Shown here: positions 25,994 through 34,504 of the stretch, piece after piece
Layout: the number at the start of each line of letters is the position of its first letter
How positions within the stretch are numbered: position 1 is the stretch's first letter
Origin: Paenibacillus sp. LHD-38
Lineage (GTDB): Bacteria; Bacillota; Bacilli; Paenibacillales; Paenibacillaceae
Length of the DNA: 64,000 nt
Assembly: GCF_031157315.1 (NCBI RefSeq)
Contig: NZ_JAVIFU010000001.1
Span: forward strand, 186,001-250,000
Reading direction: 5' to 3'
Notes under the pieces: model-generated
Databases searched by the model: none
What the model saw: only the letters and a program-made list of their open reading frames with translations
What the model was told of the DNA's origin: nothing
Made by a program: the position numbers and the translations under genes

Positions 25994-26625
25994 CTATTCT
26001 GGTCTATGGCTGCTTGATTAAGTAGTTTATGGGCAAGCGAAAGCCACCCGACCTCTAGGCTTACTTTTGGCAAGCCGCGAAGCAGGAACCGCCGGAATCC
26101 CCGGTTATTCTTCATCTGCCCGAATACACTTTCAGGTTCAATCATTCGTCTCACCGACAGCGCATAACCTTCCTCGCTGCGCAGCTTTTCCCGCACCTGC
26201 TGCTTGTAACGCATGTATCTCAGACTGACTCGAACCTCTCGGTCGCCTTGCGCCTTCGTACAAGCGGATTTGATGGGGCACCCTTCACAGCTCACACTGT
26301 GGTAATGGCGATGTCGGATTTCAAATCCACTTTCTGTTGTATCTTTACTTTCATAGCGAAAGACAAGGTTCCGTCCATTCGCGCATGTCCACGTATTTTC
26401 TTCCTCGTCGTAATACCAATTGTCAATCTTACTAATGTCCGTTTGCCATTTCTTCGATTTTTCCTTATGATACGTGCTGGATTTGACCAACGCCTCAAGC
26501 TCTTCCTGTTCTAGGTAAGCCTAGTTCTCTTCTCCGCCCTATCCAGCATCTGCGATGATGGTTCCGGCAGCTTTCCAAGTGCGGCTTTCAATTTCTCTAA
26601 ATGCGGTTTCAAGCATCGTGTATCC
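25972..26625 (-). pseudogene. IS1182-family transposase, decayed
   Basis: The intact 172-codon tail (from about 26490) holds the C-terminal IS1182 pattern: HRHYHSVSCEGCPIKSACT, a Cys-rich block, then RMIEPESVFGQMKNNRGFRRFLLRG with the catalytic Glu region. Reading upstream on the same strand, the frame is broken by two TAG codons at places where the family has Tyr (IIADAG*GGEEN*AYLEQEELEALV) and by a one-base deletion before that. An earlier fragment, CLKPHLEKLKAALGKLP, is in another frame. The 5' part beyond about 26625 is missing. The element is dead. Confidence 0.85.
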
Positions 26626-26685
26626 GTAGGGCTTTAGTCTCGCAAATCCAGGGCATCCTCTTAGCCGCCAGCCGCTCCGGTACAC

Positions 26686-26905
26686 TGCAGTTTCTGCAGC
26701 AGAATTACGGAATACGCTTCTTTATTTTAGCTACAATGCATTTACTACAGCAGAATAGACGCCACACGTTCCTAATCGCTCAAAAATAGGCACTCATTGC
26801 AGAAACTGCATTATACACCTCGATCCAACTCGTTTTTTGTCCATACATTGCAGAAACTACAACGTAGAACTCTGACCGTACTTTTATTACTCTTAGCTTC
26901 TGCAA
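26686..26905. repeat. Interrupted palindromic repeat array E
   Basis: Copies of a 13-bp near-palindrome, TGCAGAAACTGCA, lie at 26686 (as TGCAGTTTCTGCA), 26736 (TGCATTTACTACA), 26798 (exact) and 26849 (TGCAGAAACTACA), with a partial copy near 26898. Spacings are 50, 62, 51 and about 49 bp. The intervening sequence is not conserved. The first two are in one orientation and the next two in the other. No ORF with a ribosome site is present. Confidence 0.7.
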
Positions 26906-27070
26906 GACCGTACGTCCAAAAATTTTCAAAAAACATTTAGACCGAGAACCCCATTACACCCGATAGAAATCGTCCGCGTTGCTGCAGCAATCGCCGCATG
27001 CTCAAACTTAAATCGACGCCTTCCGTATGTCGCTAGGCAACAACGCCAGATCACCAAGAAACCATTTGTT
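26906..27070. other. Intergenic stretch, nothing recognised
   Basis: Between array E and repeat copy D no gene, promoter or repeat was identified. Confidence 0.5.
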
Positions 27071-27074
27071 TTCA

Positions 27075-27172
27075 CAAGCGTAAACGGCTGTCGCCGCCCT
27101 CTGTGGCAAAAGCTGTCGTTTCGCGGAGATATATAAGCCCATTTATAAGTGAAAACTTATAAATTCTTATAT
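27075..27172 (-). repeat. Terminator-adjacent dispersed repeat, copy D
   Basis: On the minus strand this is almost the same sequence as copy C, from ATATAAGAATTTATAAG to TTTACGCTTG, including the AT-rich inverted repeat and the GGCGACAGCC hairpin. It starts directly after the terminator of the AraC gene, in the same orientation as that gene. Confidence 0.9.
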
Positions 27173-27176
27173 ATTG

Positions 27177-27227
27177 AAAAAAGGGCTGTCTCTCGGGTCT
27201 TAAGACCTTTTGAGACAGCCCCTTTTT
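27177..27227 (-). terminator. Terminator of the AraC gene, built from IS-like ends
   Basis: GGGCTGTCTC and GAGACAGCCC pair around an inner GGTCTTAAGACC palindrome, followed on the minus strand by six T. The arms resemble IS1182-type terminal repeats (compare GGGCTGTCCC at 25881). Confidence 0.85.
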
Positions 27228-27240
27228 CCCGTTTCCCCCA

Positions 27241-28140
27241 CTACGACAACTCCTGTCCATTTATGCTCCGCTTCCGGCATTGCGAAGGAGAAAACCTCTT
27301 GTACTGTCTAAACATCTGGCTGAAATAGTTGACGCTGCCGAAGCCGACGTTAAACGCGATTTCCGTGACCGGGTCGGAAGAATGGATCAATAATTGCTCT
27401 GCAGCATTAATCCGGAGCAAATTAACGTATTCCACGAAGGTTTTGCCCGTCATTTTCTTAAAGGTTCTGCAAAAGTGGTATTCGCTCTGATTGACGATGC
27501 CGGCCGCTTGCTGCACGGTCAGCTTCTCCGGATAATGCTGCTCGACAAAGGCGATAAGCTCTTTGAACTTCTCGGTTAAATCTGTGTCGATCGGAACTTC
27601 GGAGGCAGTTGGGCCTTGCAGCTGGTGATGACGGGATAAATGAACCAGCAACAGATGTAGCATGGAGCGGATTGCGAGACGGTAGCCTTGGCGCTGCTGC
27701 TCGTATTCGGCGATCAGCTGCTTGACGATGCCGGCGATGAATGGATAATGCGCATCCTTAACTGACAGGTGAATGGGAAAAAAACTCTTTCCGGTTATAT
27801 AAGGATTCGTGATCTGCATGTGATAGGCGTCGGCCATCGAGCTTCCGGCCAAGGAGGAATGAAAGACCACCGCGTAATATTCCACAGGAGCGTCATCTTC
27901 AGAAAACCCCGTATGGATCAGCCCTTTGTTTACGAACATAATGTCGCCCGGTTCCGGTCTGACCGTCTCGGAGCCAATATAGAAAATTGCGTTCCCGCGG
28001 ATAAAATAAATGATTTCCCAATCGTCATGCCAGTGCAAGTGCAGGATCTCCTTGCCCTTCGGAATGATATGGAAAACGTCCAGCGGAAAGCCGGGCTCTT
28101 GGTGAGGCACGTCTTGTTTGATTTGATGAGGATTTGTCAT
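27241..28140 (-). CDS. AraC-family regulator with cupin sensor domain
   Basis: 299 residues: an N-terminal cupin-like effector domain (LHLHWHDDWEIIYFIRGNAIFYIG, with His ligands) and a C-terminal AraC DNA-binding pair (LTVQQAAGIVNQSEYHFCRTFKKMTG and VTEIAFNVGFGSVNYFSQMFRQYKR). It should bind a sugar and activate the divergent fucosidase operon that starts at 28302. GGAGGGACTGCGTC precedes the ATG. The 161-bp intergenic region contains a 14-bp palindrome at 28191 as a candidate site. Confidence 0.92.
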   Translation of the reverse strand: MTNPHQIKQDVPHQEPGFPLDVFHIIPKGKEILHLHWHDDWEIIYFIRGNAIFYIGSETVRPEPGDIMFVNKGLIHTGFSEDDAPVEYYAVVFHSSLAGSSMADAYHMQITNPYITGKSFFPIHLSVKDAHYPFIAGIVKQLIAEYEQQRQGYRLAIRSMLHLLLVHLSRHHQLQGPTASEVPIDTDLTEKFKELIAFVEQHYPEKLTVQQAAGIVNQSEYHFCRTFKKMTGKTFVEYVNLLRINAAEQLLIHSSDPVTEIAFNVGFGSVNYFSQMFRQYKRFSPSQCRKRSINGQELS

Positions 28141-28190
28141 GACGCAGTCCCTCCGAAAAGCAAGATTCCTTAACTTTACAGCAATATCAG

Positions 28191-28222
28191 ATAGAGAACT
28201 CTATATTTGAAGCACCTATAAT
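28191..28222 (+). promoter_or_regulatory. Operator palindrome and -10 box of the fucosidase operon
   Basis: ATAGAGAACTCTAT (28191-28204, perfect 6-bp arms) covers the -35 position of a TATAAT box at 28217-28222. The -35 hexamer itself is poor, as expected for an AraC-activated promoter. Confidence 0.5.
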
Positions 28223-28243
28223 TATAGACAATCAGCCGCTGGA

Positions 28244-28258
28244 ATGAAAGCGTTAACT
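28244..28258 (+). promoter_or_regulatory. cre site (CcpA)
   Basis: ATGAAAGCGTTAACT matches the 15-bp cre consensus WTGNAANCGNWNNCW at every position. It lies just downstream of the -10 box, where CcpA would block transcription when preferred sugars are present. Confidence 0.8.
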
Positions 28259-28301
28259 AAAGTAAGGAAGGTCAAATCTAAGGTCTATAGGGGGTTATTG
28301 C

Positions 28302-29606
28302 ATGGCGTTCGACGTTGAGTCGACAACAGGAGATTCAAGCTGGTATACGCATGATAGATTCGGCATGTTCATTCATTGGGGCTTATATTCGCTGGGAGCC
28401 AGGCATGAGTGGATGAAAGGCCGGGAATTTATGACAAATGAGCAGTACAACAAATATTTCAAGCGCTTCGATCCGGATATGTACGATCCCGAGCTATGGG
28501 CTTCTCTGGCGGCTGATGCCGGCATGAAATATTTTGTCATCACCGCCAAGCATCATGAGGGATTCTGTTTATGGGATTCCAAGCTGACCGATTATAAAGC
28601 GACGAACACGCCGGCAGGCCGGGATCTGTTGACGCCGATGGTGGAAGCCTTTCGTTCAAAAGGCATCAGACCGGGACTGTATTATTCCTTATTGGACTGG
28701 CATCATCGGCATTATACGCTCGACGTTAAGCATCCGCTCCGTTACAACGAGGAGTTTCTCGAAGACCAACGGAACCGCGAGTGGCAGCAGTATGTCGATT
28801 ATTTGCATGGGCAAACGAGGGAGCTGCTGACGGAGTTCGGCAAGATCGATATGATGTTTTTTGACTTCTCAATCCCGCCGGAGCAAGGCTTCCCGGGCAA
28901 AGGCAAGGAAGAGTGGCAAAGCGAGAAGCTGGTGAAGCTCATCCGTGAGCTGCAGCCGCACATTCTGCTGAACGACCGTCTGCAGGTGAAGGGGGATATT
29001 ACTACGCCGGAGCAATATCAACCGCGTGAGTGGATTCAAATGAACGGCAAGCGTGTAGTCTGGGAGGCATGCCATACTTTCAGCGGCTCATGGGGGTATT
29101 ACCGTGACGAGGAAACGTGGAAGAGCGTAGACACCCTAGTGAAAATGTTAATTGATACGGTAAGCAAGGGCGGCAACCTGCTGCTTAACGTCGGGCCGAC
29201 CGGACGCGGCGAATTCGACGAACGGGCTATCGACCGGCTGAAAGGCATCGGCGAATGGATGAAGCCTCACAACAAGTCGATTTATGGATGCACCGCAGCG
29301 CCGGAGGAGTTCCAATGTCCCGAAGACTGCCGATTTACGTACAATCCGGAGAGCAAGCGCCTCTATCTGCACATTTACAGCTGGCCTTTCAAGCATATTC
29401 ATCTGCGCGGTTTCTCCGGCAGGGTGGAATACGCACAGCTGCTGAACGATGCCTCGGAAATAAGAATGGTGCAAGGCGAAGAGGAGATGACGATGGAAGC
29501 GGGAGCGTTCAACGAAGGCAGGTCGCGCGATATTTTGACGCTGCAGCTGCCGGTCAAGAAGCCGAACGTAACCGTGCCCGTCATTGAGCTTTTCTTGAAA
29601 AACTAA
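28302..29606 (+). CDS. GH29 alpha-L-fucosidase
   Basis: 434 residues, cytosolic (no signal peptide). GH29 landmarks are RFGMFIHWGLYS (His25), the YFVITAKHHEGFCLWDS block (H84, H85) and KIDMMFFDFS, where D188 sits at the position of the catalytic nucleophile. The C-terminal part is a beta-sandwich. It removes alpha-L-fucose, or an O-methylated fucose, from imported oligosaccharides. As first gene of a cre-marked operon with sugar-modifying enzymes and a MocD/MocE-like pair, it sets the likely substrate of the whole operon. Confidence 0.93.
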   Translation: MAFDVESTTGDSSWYTHDRFGMFIHWGLYSLGARHEWMKGREFMTNEQYNKYFKRFDPDMYDPELWASLAADAGMKYFVITAKHHEGFCLWDSKLTDYKATNTPAGRDLLTPMVEAFRSKGIRPGLYYSLLDWHHRHYTLDVKHPLRYNEEFLEDQRNREWQQYVDYLHGQTRELLTEFGKIDMMFFDFSIPPEQGFPGKGKEEWQSEKLVKLIRELQPHILLNDRLQVKGDITTPEQYQPREWIQMNGKRVVWEACHTFSGSWGYYRDEETWKSVDTLVKMLIDTVSKGGNLLLNVGPTGRGEFDERAIDRLKGIGEWMKPHNKSIYGCTAAPEEFQCPEDCRFTYNPESKRLYLHIYSWPFKHIHLRGFSGRVEYAQLLNDASEIRMVQGEEEMTMEAGAFNEGRSRDILTLQLPVKKPNVTVPVIELFLKN

Positions 29607-29641
29607 GCCGGAAACGACGGAACGTACATGGAGATGAGACG

Positions 29642-31279
29642 ATGAGTAAACCGAAGCTGGGATTGCAGGGGCCGGTTATCGCCTGGCAGGACTCGTGGGC
29701 GGGGCAGGCGTCAGATGATATCATGCGCACGGGCACGGGCAGCGTGTATCCTTCCCAGGATGATACGCCGCCCCCCGGGCGGTTCGTCGAGGCGATGAAG
29801 GAGCTTGGCGCCGAGTTTTATGTGCACCATATGTTCCCCAGCCTGGCCGGCCAATCGGAAATGGTTCGTGATATGGCGGCACACGGCATGGAGGTGTGCT
29901 TAGGAAACGAGTACGGCAATATTAACGGCCCTTACGTAGAAGGAACGAACCGTTACGACGTGCCGGATGATGCGCTGCTTGAAGCGGCTCGCAGCGGCAA
30001 GCTAATCGGACTGCTGTACGATGAACCCGAGCATTTGCAAATTAATGCGTCGCAATACCGCAAGGATGAGTTTCTGCCGCATTGGGGAGGAACGGAAGGC
30101 AAGTCGCTTGCGCAATCACAGGAACGGGTAACCGAGGCGGTTGCGGCGAGAGTGACTCGCGTACGCGGCGTCCTGGCGGGAGCCGGACTGGACCCGGACC
30201 GGGTGCCGCTCGTATCTGAATTCGTGTTTCCGACCTTGTTCCATACGAAAGCCCGCGGCGGAATGGCCGTTTGCCCGAAAATTATGAAAGAGTCGTTTCA
30301 ATCGCTGCAGCTTTCCACGGCTCTTGGCGCGGCGAAGCAATATGGCCGGGCAATGTGGATTTGCGCCGACCTATGGGGACCGGATGCTGGACCATGGTTC
30401 ACCCGCACCTCCGGATTTCCAGGTCATTCGCCGGAGGAATACGCTTCGGCTCTGCGAATGGGCTATTATATGAGCCCGACCCATCTGTTTACGGAAAATA
30501 TCGACGTTTTGCTGCAGTACGAGAACGACCGGTTCCGCAAGACGGAATTCGGGGACGTATGGGATGAGTTCGTGCGCGGCTTCGTTCCGGAGCATCCCTT
30601 GTCCTGGACGCATGGCCAGGCCGAGCCCGATATCGTTGTCATCCATTCGGATGACAGCAACTATGGGCAGAACGAAAGGTTATTCGGCAATCGCGGACTG
30701 ACCGCTCCGGCTTCGACGCAAAGTGTATTCCATTTGTGGCATCTTCTCAGTCACGGTACCATTCCCGCCCATGGAAGCTGCATGCATATTCCCGGCTATT
30801 CGTTTCCTCGGCACCGGTTGAAAAATGAGGTTCCGAAGGATCGCTTTCCGCTGAAGGAAGGCTGGGCGTTTCCCTTGGAGGAGCGAGTGCATCCGCTGCA
30901 TTATCCGGTCAACAATGTGCTTGTATTTGACGATACGGTACAAGAACATCAGCTTGGCTGTCCGAAGCTGATACTGGTTGCCGGCGACCGGATATCGGAA
31001 GAGTCTTTGAAGGCGGTTCGCCGCCGGGCGGAGTCGGGAGCAACGGTCATTATTGCACGATGGCTGTCATCGGATCATTGGCCCGCAAGCGGCCGCGCCG
31101 GCGAAGGCAAATGGCTCGTGACCGACAGCTTTTTAACGAATGACCTCGTAAAGGAAGCGGTTCAGCCGTTCCTCGGCAGTCCCGATTGCTGGATGCAGCG
31201 CTTCGGCGGCACGGAGGTACGGATGTATAAGGCGGACTCGCATGGCTTTACGCTTGATTTTGAAATAAGAAAGGGGTGA
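29642..31279 (+). CDS. Unrecognised putative glycoside hydrolase-like protein
   Basis: 545 residues that I cannot place in a named family. The N-terminal 350 residues look like a TIM barrel (strand-like segments ending in acidic residues, e.g. LIGLLYDEPEH with D127/E128 and MWICADLWG). The C-terminal part resembles the flavodoxin-like glutamine-amidotransferase domain seen in GH42 and relatives (PDIVVIHSDDSNYGQNERLFG; CPKLILVAGDRISEESLKAVRRRAE). No signal peptide is visible. GGAGATGAGACG precedes the ATG, 35 bp after the fucosidase. The operon context implies a role on a fucosylated or methylated oligosaccharide (inference). Confidence 0.7.
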   Translation: MSKPKLGLQGPVIAWQDSWAGQASDDIMRTGTGSVYPSQDDTPPPGRFVEAMKELGAEFYVHHMFPSLAGQSEMVRDMAAHGMEVCLGNEYGNINGPYVEGTNRYDVPDDALLEAARSGKLIGLLYDEPEHLQINASQYRKDEFLPHWGGTEGKSLAQSQERVTEAVAARVTRVRGVLAGAGLDPDRVPLVSEFVFPTLFHTKARGGMAVCPKIMKESFQSLQLSTALGAAKQYGRAMWICADLWGPDAGPWFTRTSGFPGHSPEEYASALRMGYYMSPTHLFTENIDVLLQYENDRFRKTEFGDVWDEFVRGFVPEHPLSWTHGQAEPDIVVIHSDDSNYGQNERLFGNRGLTAPASTQSVFHLWHLLSHGTIPAHGSCMHIPGYSFPRHRLKNEVPKDRFPLKEGWAFPLEERVHPLHYPVNNVLVFDDTVQEHQLGCPKLILVAGDRISEESLKAVRRRAESGATVIIARWLSSDHWPASGRAGEGKWLVTDSFLTNDLVKEAVQPFLGSPDCWMQRFGGTEVRMYKADSHGFTLDFEIRKG

Positions 31280-31289
31280 ACCGTACGAC

Positions 31290-32282
31290 ATGAGCCGGTA
31301 TGCCGCGACATGCGAAATCAGGGAAGGGCTTAAGGTCATCGTATTGACCGATGCGGCCTGCAAGGCGACGGCGGAATTGCTGCCGGCGGCCGGCAACAAT
31401 CTTTACCGCTTCGAAAGCAAGGGGCATCCGGTTATTATGCCGCCGGTCAGTCTTCTATCTTTAAAGAATGAACCGTTCGATGCTTTCAAATACGGCACGC
31501 CTATTTTATTTCCGCCCAACCGTGTAAAGCGAGGCCGGTTTTCGTTTCGCGGACGCCAGTACAGCCTGCCTTTGAACGAGCCTCCAGACAATCATCTGCA
31601 TGGCGAGATTTCTTCCAGAGGCTGGGAGGTTATTAAACAGGGAGCAAGCGATCATGGCGGAGCTTCGGTCACCAGCTGTTTTCATTACGCCTTGCATCCG
31701 GAGCTGTTAGAATATTTCCCGCATCCGCTTTCGTTTACCGTCACCTATCGCCTCTTCGAAGGACGGCTGATGATGGACACGAAAATCCGGAACGACGGGG
31801 AGGACGAGGCGCCTTTCGCGTTTGGGCTCCATCCTTACTTTTCTATTCCTTTTAAGAGCGGGGAGCAGCTTGCATTGAAGGTTCCGGCTGCCTCGGAGTG
31901 GCCGGTAACGAATGAGGCGTTCGTTAGGGGAACGCCGGCAGTTACGCCATTCAGTCAAGCGTTGAAGGAAGGTGTCAGCATGACAGATTATCCGCGGCTC
32001 GGCTGCTCGCTGCTGGCACTGGAAGACGAGGAAGCGGACCATACTTGCCGAATCGAAATGAAGGACAGCGGGTATGCGATCACCTACCGCATCGACCGCA
32101 AATTCCCGTTTCTCGTTTTATTCCGTCCCGATTGGGCCGAGGCCTATTCGCTGGAGCCGTATACGAGCGTCACCGACGCGTTCAATCTGCCCTACGGCCA
32201 CGAGCTGACGGGAGCCCGGGGAATCGGGGCAGGGGAAGAAATCCGTTTTGCAACCAGCCTAGCGGTGGAAGCCTTGGTTTAA
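31290..32282 (+). CDS. Aldose 1-epimerase family protein
   Basis: 330 residues of the galactose-mutarotase fold: LPAAGNNLYRFESKG near the start, NRVKRGRFSFRGRQYSLPLNE, DNHLHGEISSRGWEV and the catalytic-His segment FAFGLHPYFSIP. The family interconverts the alpha and beta anomers of free sugars. It is ten bases after the upstream gene and likely prepares a released sugar for the dehydrogenases downstream. Confidence 0.88.
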   Translation: MSRYAATCEIREGLKVIVLTDAACKATAELLPAAGNNLYRFESKGHPVIMPPVSLLSLKNEPFDAFKYGTPILFPPNRVKRGRFSFRGRQYSLPLNEPPDNHLHGEISSRGWEVIKQGASDHGGASVTSCFHYALHPELLEYFPHPLSFTVTYRLFEGRLMMDTKIRNDGEDEAPFAFGLHPYFSIPFKSGEQLALKVPAASEWPVTNEAFVRGTPAVTPFSQALKEGVSMTDYPRLGCSLLALEDEEADHTCRIEMKDSGYAITYRIDRKFPFLVLFRPDWAEAYSLEPYTSVTDAFNLPYGHELTGARGIGAGEEIRFATSLAVEALV

Positions 32283-32371
32283 GAATAGGGTTTCCATGCG
32301 ATTGGAAGATCAAATCGCCCGCGCAGCGGACTTGTTCACCCTAATTTTTAAGAGCGGAGGAGGACTGTCAT

Positions 32372-33508
32372 ATGGAAGCTGTCGATTTGAATTTACCCAT
32401 CAATCCGGAAATGCCTAGGCGCAAAGATTACCGGATCGGCTGCATCGGTTCCGGGTTCATTATGAGGGATTGCCATCTCGTGGCGTACAGGGACGCAGGA
32501 TTTCACCCGTACGCCATCAGCTCGAGAACGCATGGAAATGCCAAAGCCGTGGCGGAGCTGCGCGGCATCCCCCATGTGTACGAAACATGGGAGGAGCTGA
32601 TCCGGGATCCGCAAATCGAAATCTTGGATATCGCTGTTCCACCGGACCGGCAGCTGGAAATCGTTCGGGAAGCCGTCAAGCAAGCTCATATTAAAGGGAT
32701 CCTTTGCCAAAAGCCTCTTGCCATGAATATGCGGGAAGCGTGCGAAATCGTGGAGCTGTGCGAAGAGGCGGGCATCAAAATCGGCGTCAATTCGAATATG
32801 CGTTACGACCAATCCGTGCGGGCACTGAAAGCGGTACTCGATAGGGGGTATCTCGGAGAGCCGGTTCTGGCGACGATCGAAATGCGGGCTATCCCGCATT
32901 GGCAGGATTTTCTTCACAAGTATGAGCATGTTGAAATTCTCAATATGGGTATCCACCATATCGATGCTTTCCGTTATTTGTTCGGAGATCCCGAGAGGAT
33001 TACCGCCGTTGCGCGCAGGGATCCCCGCATCGCCTTCAAGCATATCGACGGCATTTCCCAATATACGTTCCAGTACGGCAATGAGCTGCTAGCAACCAGC
33101 CTGGACGATGCGTGGGCGTGGCCGGGCGAAGGGACTGAGCAGGATATTTACATCAAATGGAGAGTCGAAGGACTGGATGGCGTAGCTCAAGGGACGATCG
33201 GCTGGCCAACCTATCCGGAAAGAACGCCAAGCACGCTCGAGTTTACGACCAAGCGGTCGCCGGGCAAATGGCACCGTCCCGCATGGGAGCAGGTATGGTT
33301 TCCAGATGCATTCCAGGGAACGATGGCCCAGCTGCTGCGCGCGGTCGAAACGGATACGGAGCCTGAAATCGGAGGAAGGGATAACCTGCATACGATGGCA
33401 TTGGTGGAGGCGTGCTATAAGTCTATTGCCGAACGGCGCACGGTAAAATTTTCTGAGACGGCAAGCAAAATCAAATCCTATACGTTTGAGGGAGGCAGTC
33501 CGCTATGA
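32372..33508 (+). CDS. Gfo/Idh/MocA family dehydrogenase
   Basis: 378 residues with an N-terminal Rossmann domain (YRIGCIGSGFIMRDCHLVAYRDAG) and a C-terminal substrate domain with NMGIHHIDAFRYLFG. The usual EKP lysine motif is QKP here (ILCQKPLAM), keeping the lysine. Family members oxidise sugars or inositols with NAD(P); some start 3-keto pathways for breaking glycosidic bonds. Its stop overlaps the start of the isomerase gene (ATGA), so the two are translationally coupled, as in the mocA-mocC and other dehydrogenase-isomerase pairs. Confidence 0.9.
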   Translation: MEAVDLNLPINPEMPRRKDYRIGCIGSGFIMRDCHLVAYRDAGFHPYAISSRTHGNAKAVAELRGIPHVYETWEELIRDPQIEILDIAVPPDRQLEIVREAVKQAHIKGILCQKPLAMNMREACEIVELCEEAGIKIGVNSNMRYDQSVRALKAVLDRGYLGEPVLATIEMRAIPHWQDFLHKYEHVEILNMGIHHIDAFRYLFGDPERITAVARRDPRIAFKHIDGISQYTFQYGNELLATSLDDAWAWPGEGTEQDIYIKWRVEGLDGVAQGTIGWPTYPERTPSTLEFTTKRSPGKWHRPAWEQVWFPDAFQGTMAQLLRAVETDTEPEIGGRDNLHTMALVEACYKSIAERRTVKFSETASKIKSYTFEGGSPL

Positions 33509-34407
33509 TTTCAGTAGGTATTTTCAACGGGTATTATCCATATACGCTTTCGGAAACGATCGCCAAAATTCAAAAAGACGGATTTTCCTGCGTTCAGCTC
33601 GATTTGTCGTTCAAGGACATGGACCTTTCGCTCGATTCACTTACGCAGGAAAAGGCCCGTCATATTCGCGACGCGTTCCGGGAAGCCAACCTGCCGGTCG
33701 TTTGTATTTCTGGATACACCAATATCATTCATCCGGATCCAAGGAAGCGGGCGGAAAATATTGAGGGCTTGAAGACGCTGCTGAAATTTGCCCGCGATCT
33801 GGGCTCGCCCTACGTAATCAGCGAGACGGGAACGTACAATACGGAAAGCGATTGGGTATGGGATCCGAAAAACGGTACCGAAGAAGCTTATGAGACGGTA
33901 TGCGGGGAACTTGAGAGTTTGGCAAAATTTGCGTATGAACACGGTTCTATGTTTTTGGTGGAAAACTACGTCAACAATGTCATCGGCTCGGTCGACCAGC
34001 TGGCCCGCTTATTCTCGGATGTCAATCACCCGGGCCTTGGCCTTCTGATGGATCCTACCAACTATTTCACGGACAAAAATATCAATCAAGTCGACGAAGA
34101 GCTGAACCGCATCTTCAATACGCTGGGTGACAAAATCAAGATCGCTCATGCGAAAGACTGCAAGCCTGCCGTAGATACCTCAGAGAAGCATGCGGCGATC
34201 GATGCGGCTGAATCGCATACGTTTCGCGGTGCAGGCGGTGTGGAACTCCCCGCACCCGGCCTTGGTATCTTGAATTATGACCTGTATTTGCAGCGCCTCT
34301 CCAAGCTTCATCCGAATATACCGATCATCATCGAGCATCTGGATGAGCAGGACATCCCGCGCGCGAAACGGTTTCTCGACGGCAAATTAAAGGAAAACGG
34401 CTGTTAA
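33505..34407 (+). CDS. Sugar phosphate isomerase/epimerase (AP-endonuclease-2 fold)
   Basis: 300 residues of the xylose-isomerase-like TIM barrel: SVGIFNGYYPYTLSETIAKIQKDGFSCVQLDL, LVENYVNNVIGS, GLLMDPTNYF and IPIIIEHLDEQDIPRAKRFL, with Glu, Asp and His at metal-ligand positions. IolE, MocC and 3-keto-sugar lyases/isomerases are relatives. It is coupled to the dehydrogenase upstream by a four-base overlap. It may isomerise or eliminate from the 3-keto product of that enzyme. Confidence 0.88.
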   Translation: MISVGIFNGYYPYTLSETIAKIQKDGFSCVQLDLSFKDMDLSLDSLTQEKARHIRDAFREANLPVVCISGYTNIIHPDPRKRAENIEGLKTLLKFARDLGSPYVISETGTYNTESDWVWDPKNGTEEAYETVCGELESLAKFAYEHGSMFLVENYVNNVIGSVDQLARLFSDVNHPGLGLLMDPTNYFTDKNINQVDEELNRIFNTLGDKIKIAHAKDCKPAVDTSEKHAAIDAAESHTFRGAGGVELPAPGLGILNYDLYLQRLSKLHPNIPIIIEHLDEQDIPRAKRFLDGKLKENGC

Positions 34408-34435
34408 CTTGCCGAATCCTGAGTTTGGTCGGATC

Positions 34436-34471
34436 GGCGGGTAAGCCCGATGATTTCCGGGTTTATCCGCC
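34436..34471 (+). terminator. Intercistronic hairpin before the desaturase gene
   Basis: GGCGGGTAAGCCCG pairs over 14 bp (with G-T pairs) with CGGGTTTATCCGCC, followed by GCCTATTTT. The T tract is weak, so it may be a partial terminator or an mRNA processing/stability site that sets the level of the downstream oxygenase genes. Confidence 0.55.
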
Positions 34472-34504
34472 GCCTATTTTCCCAGCAAAAAGGAGGAGCG
34501 ATCC

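Noticed and set aside
26601..26789. Short ORF reading through array E
   Set aside because: No ribosome site; its sequence comes from the repeats and the decayed transposase.
26686..26905. CRISPR-like repeats after the transposase remnant
   Set aside because: Same reasons: short degenerate palindromes in two orientations with about 37-50 bp between them and no leader or cas genes.
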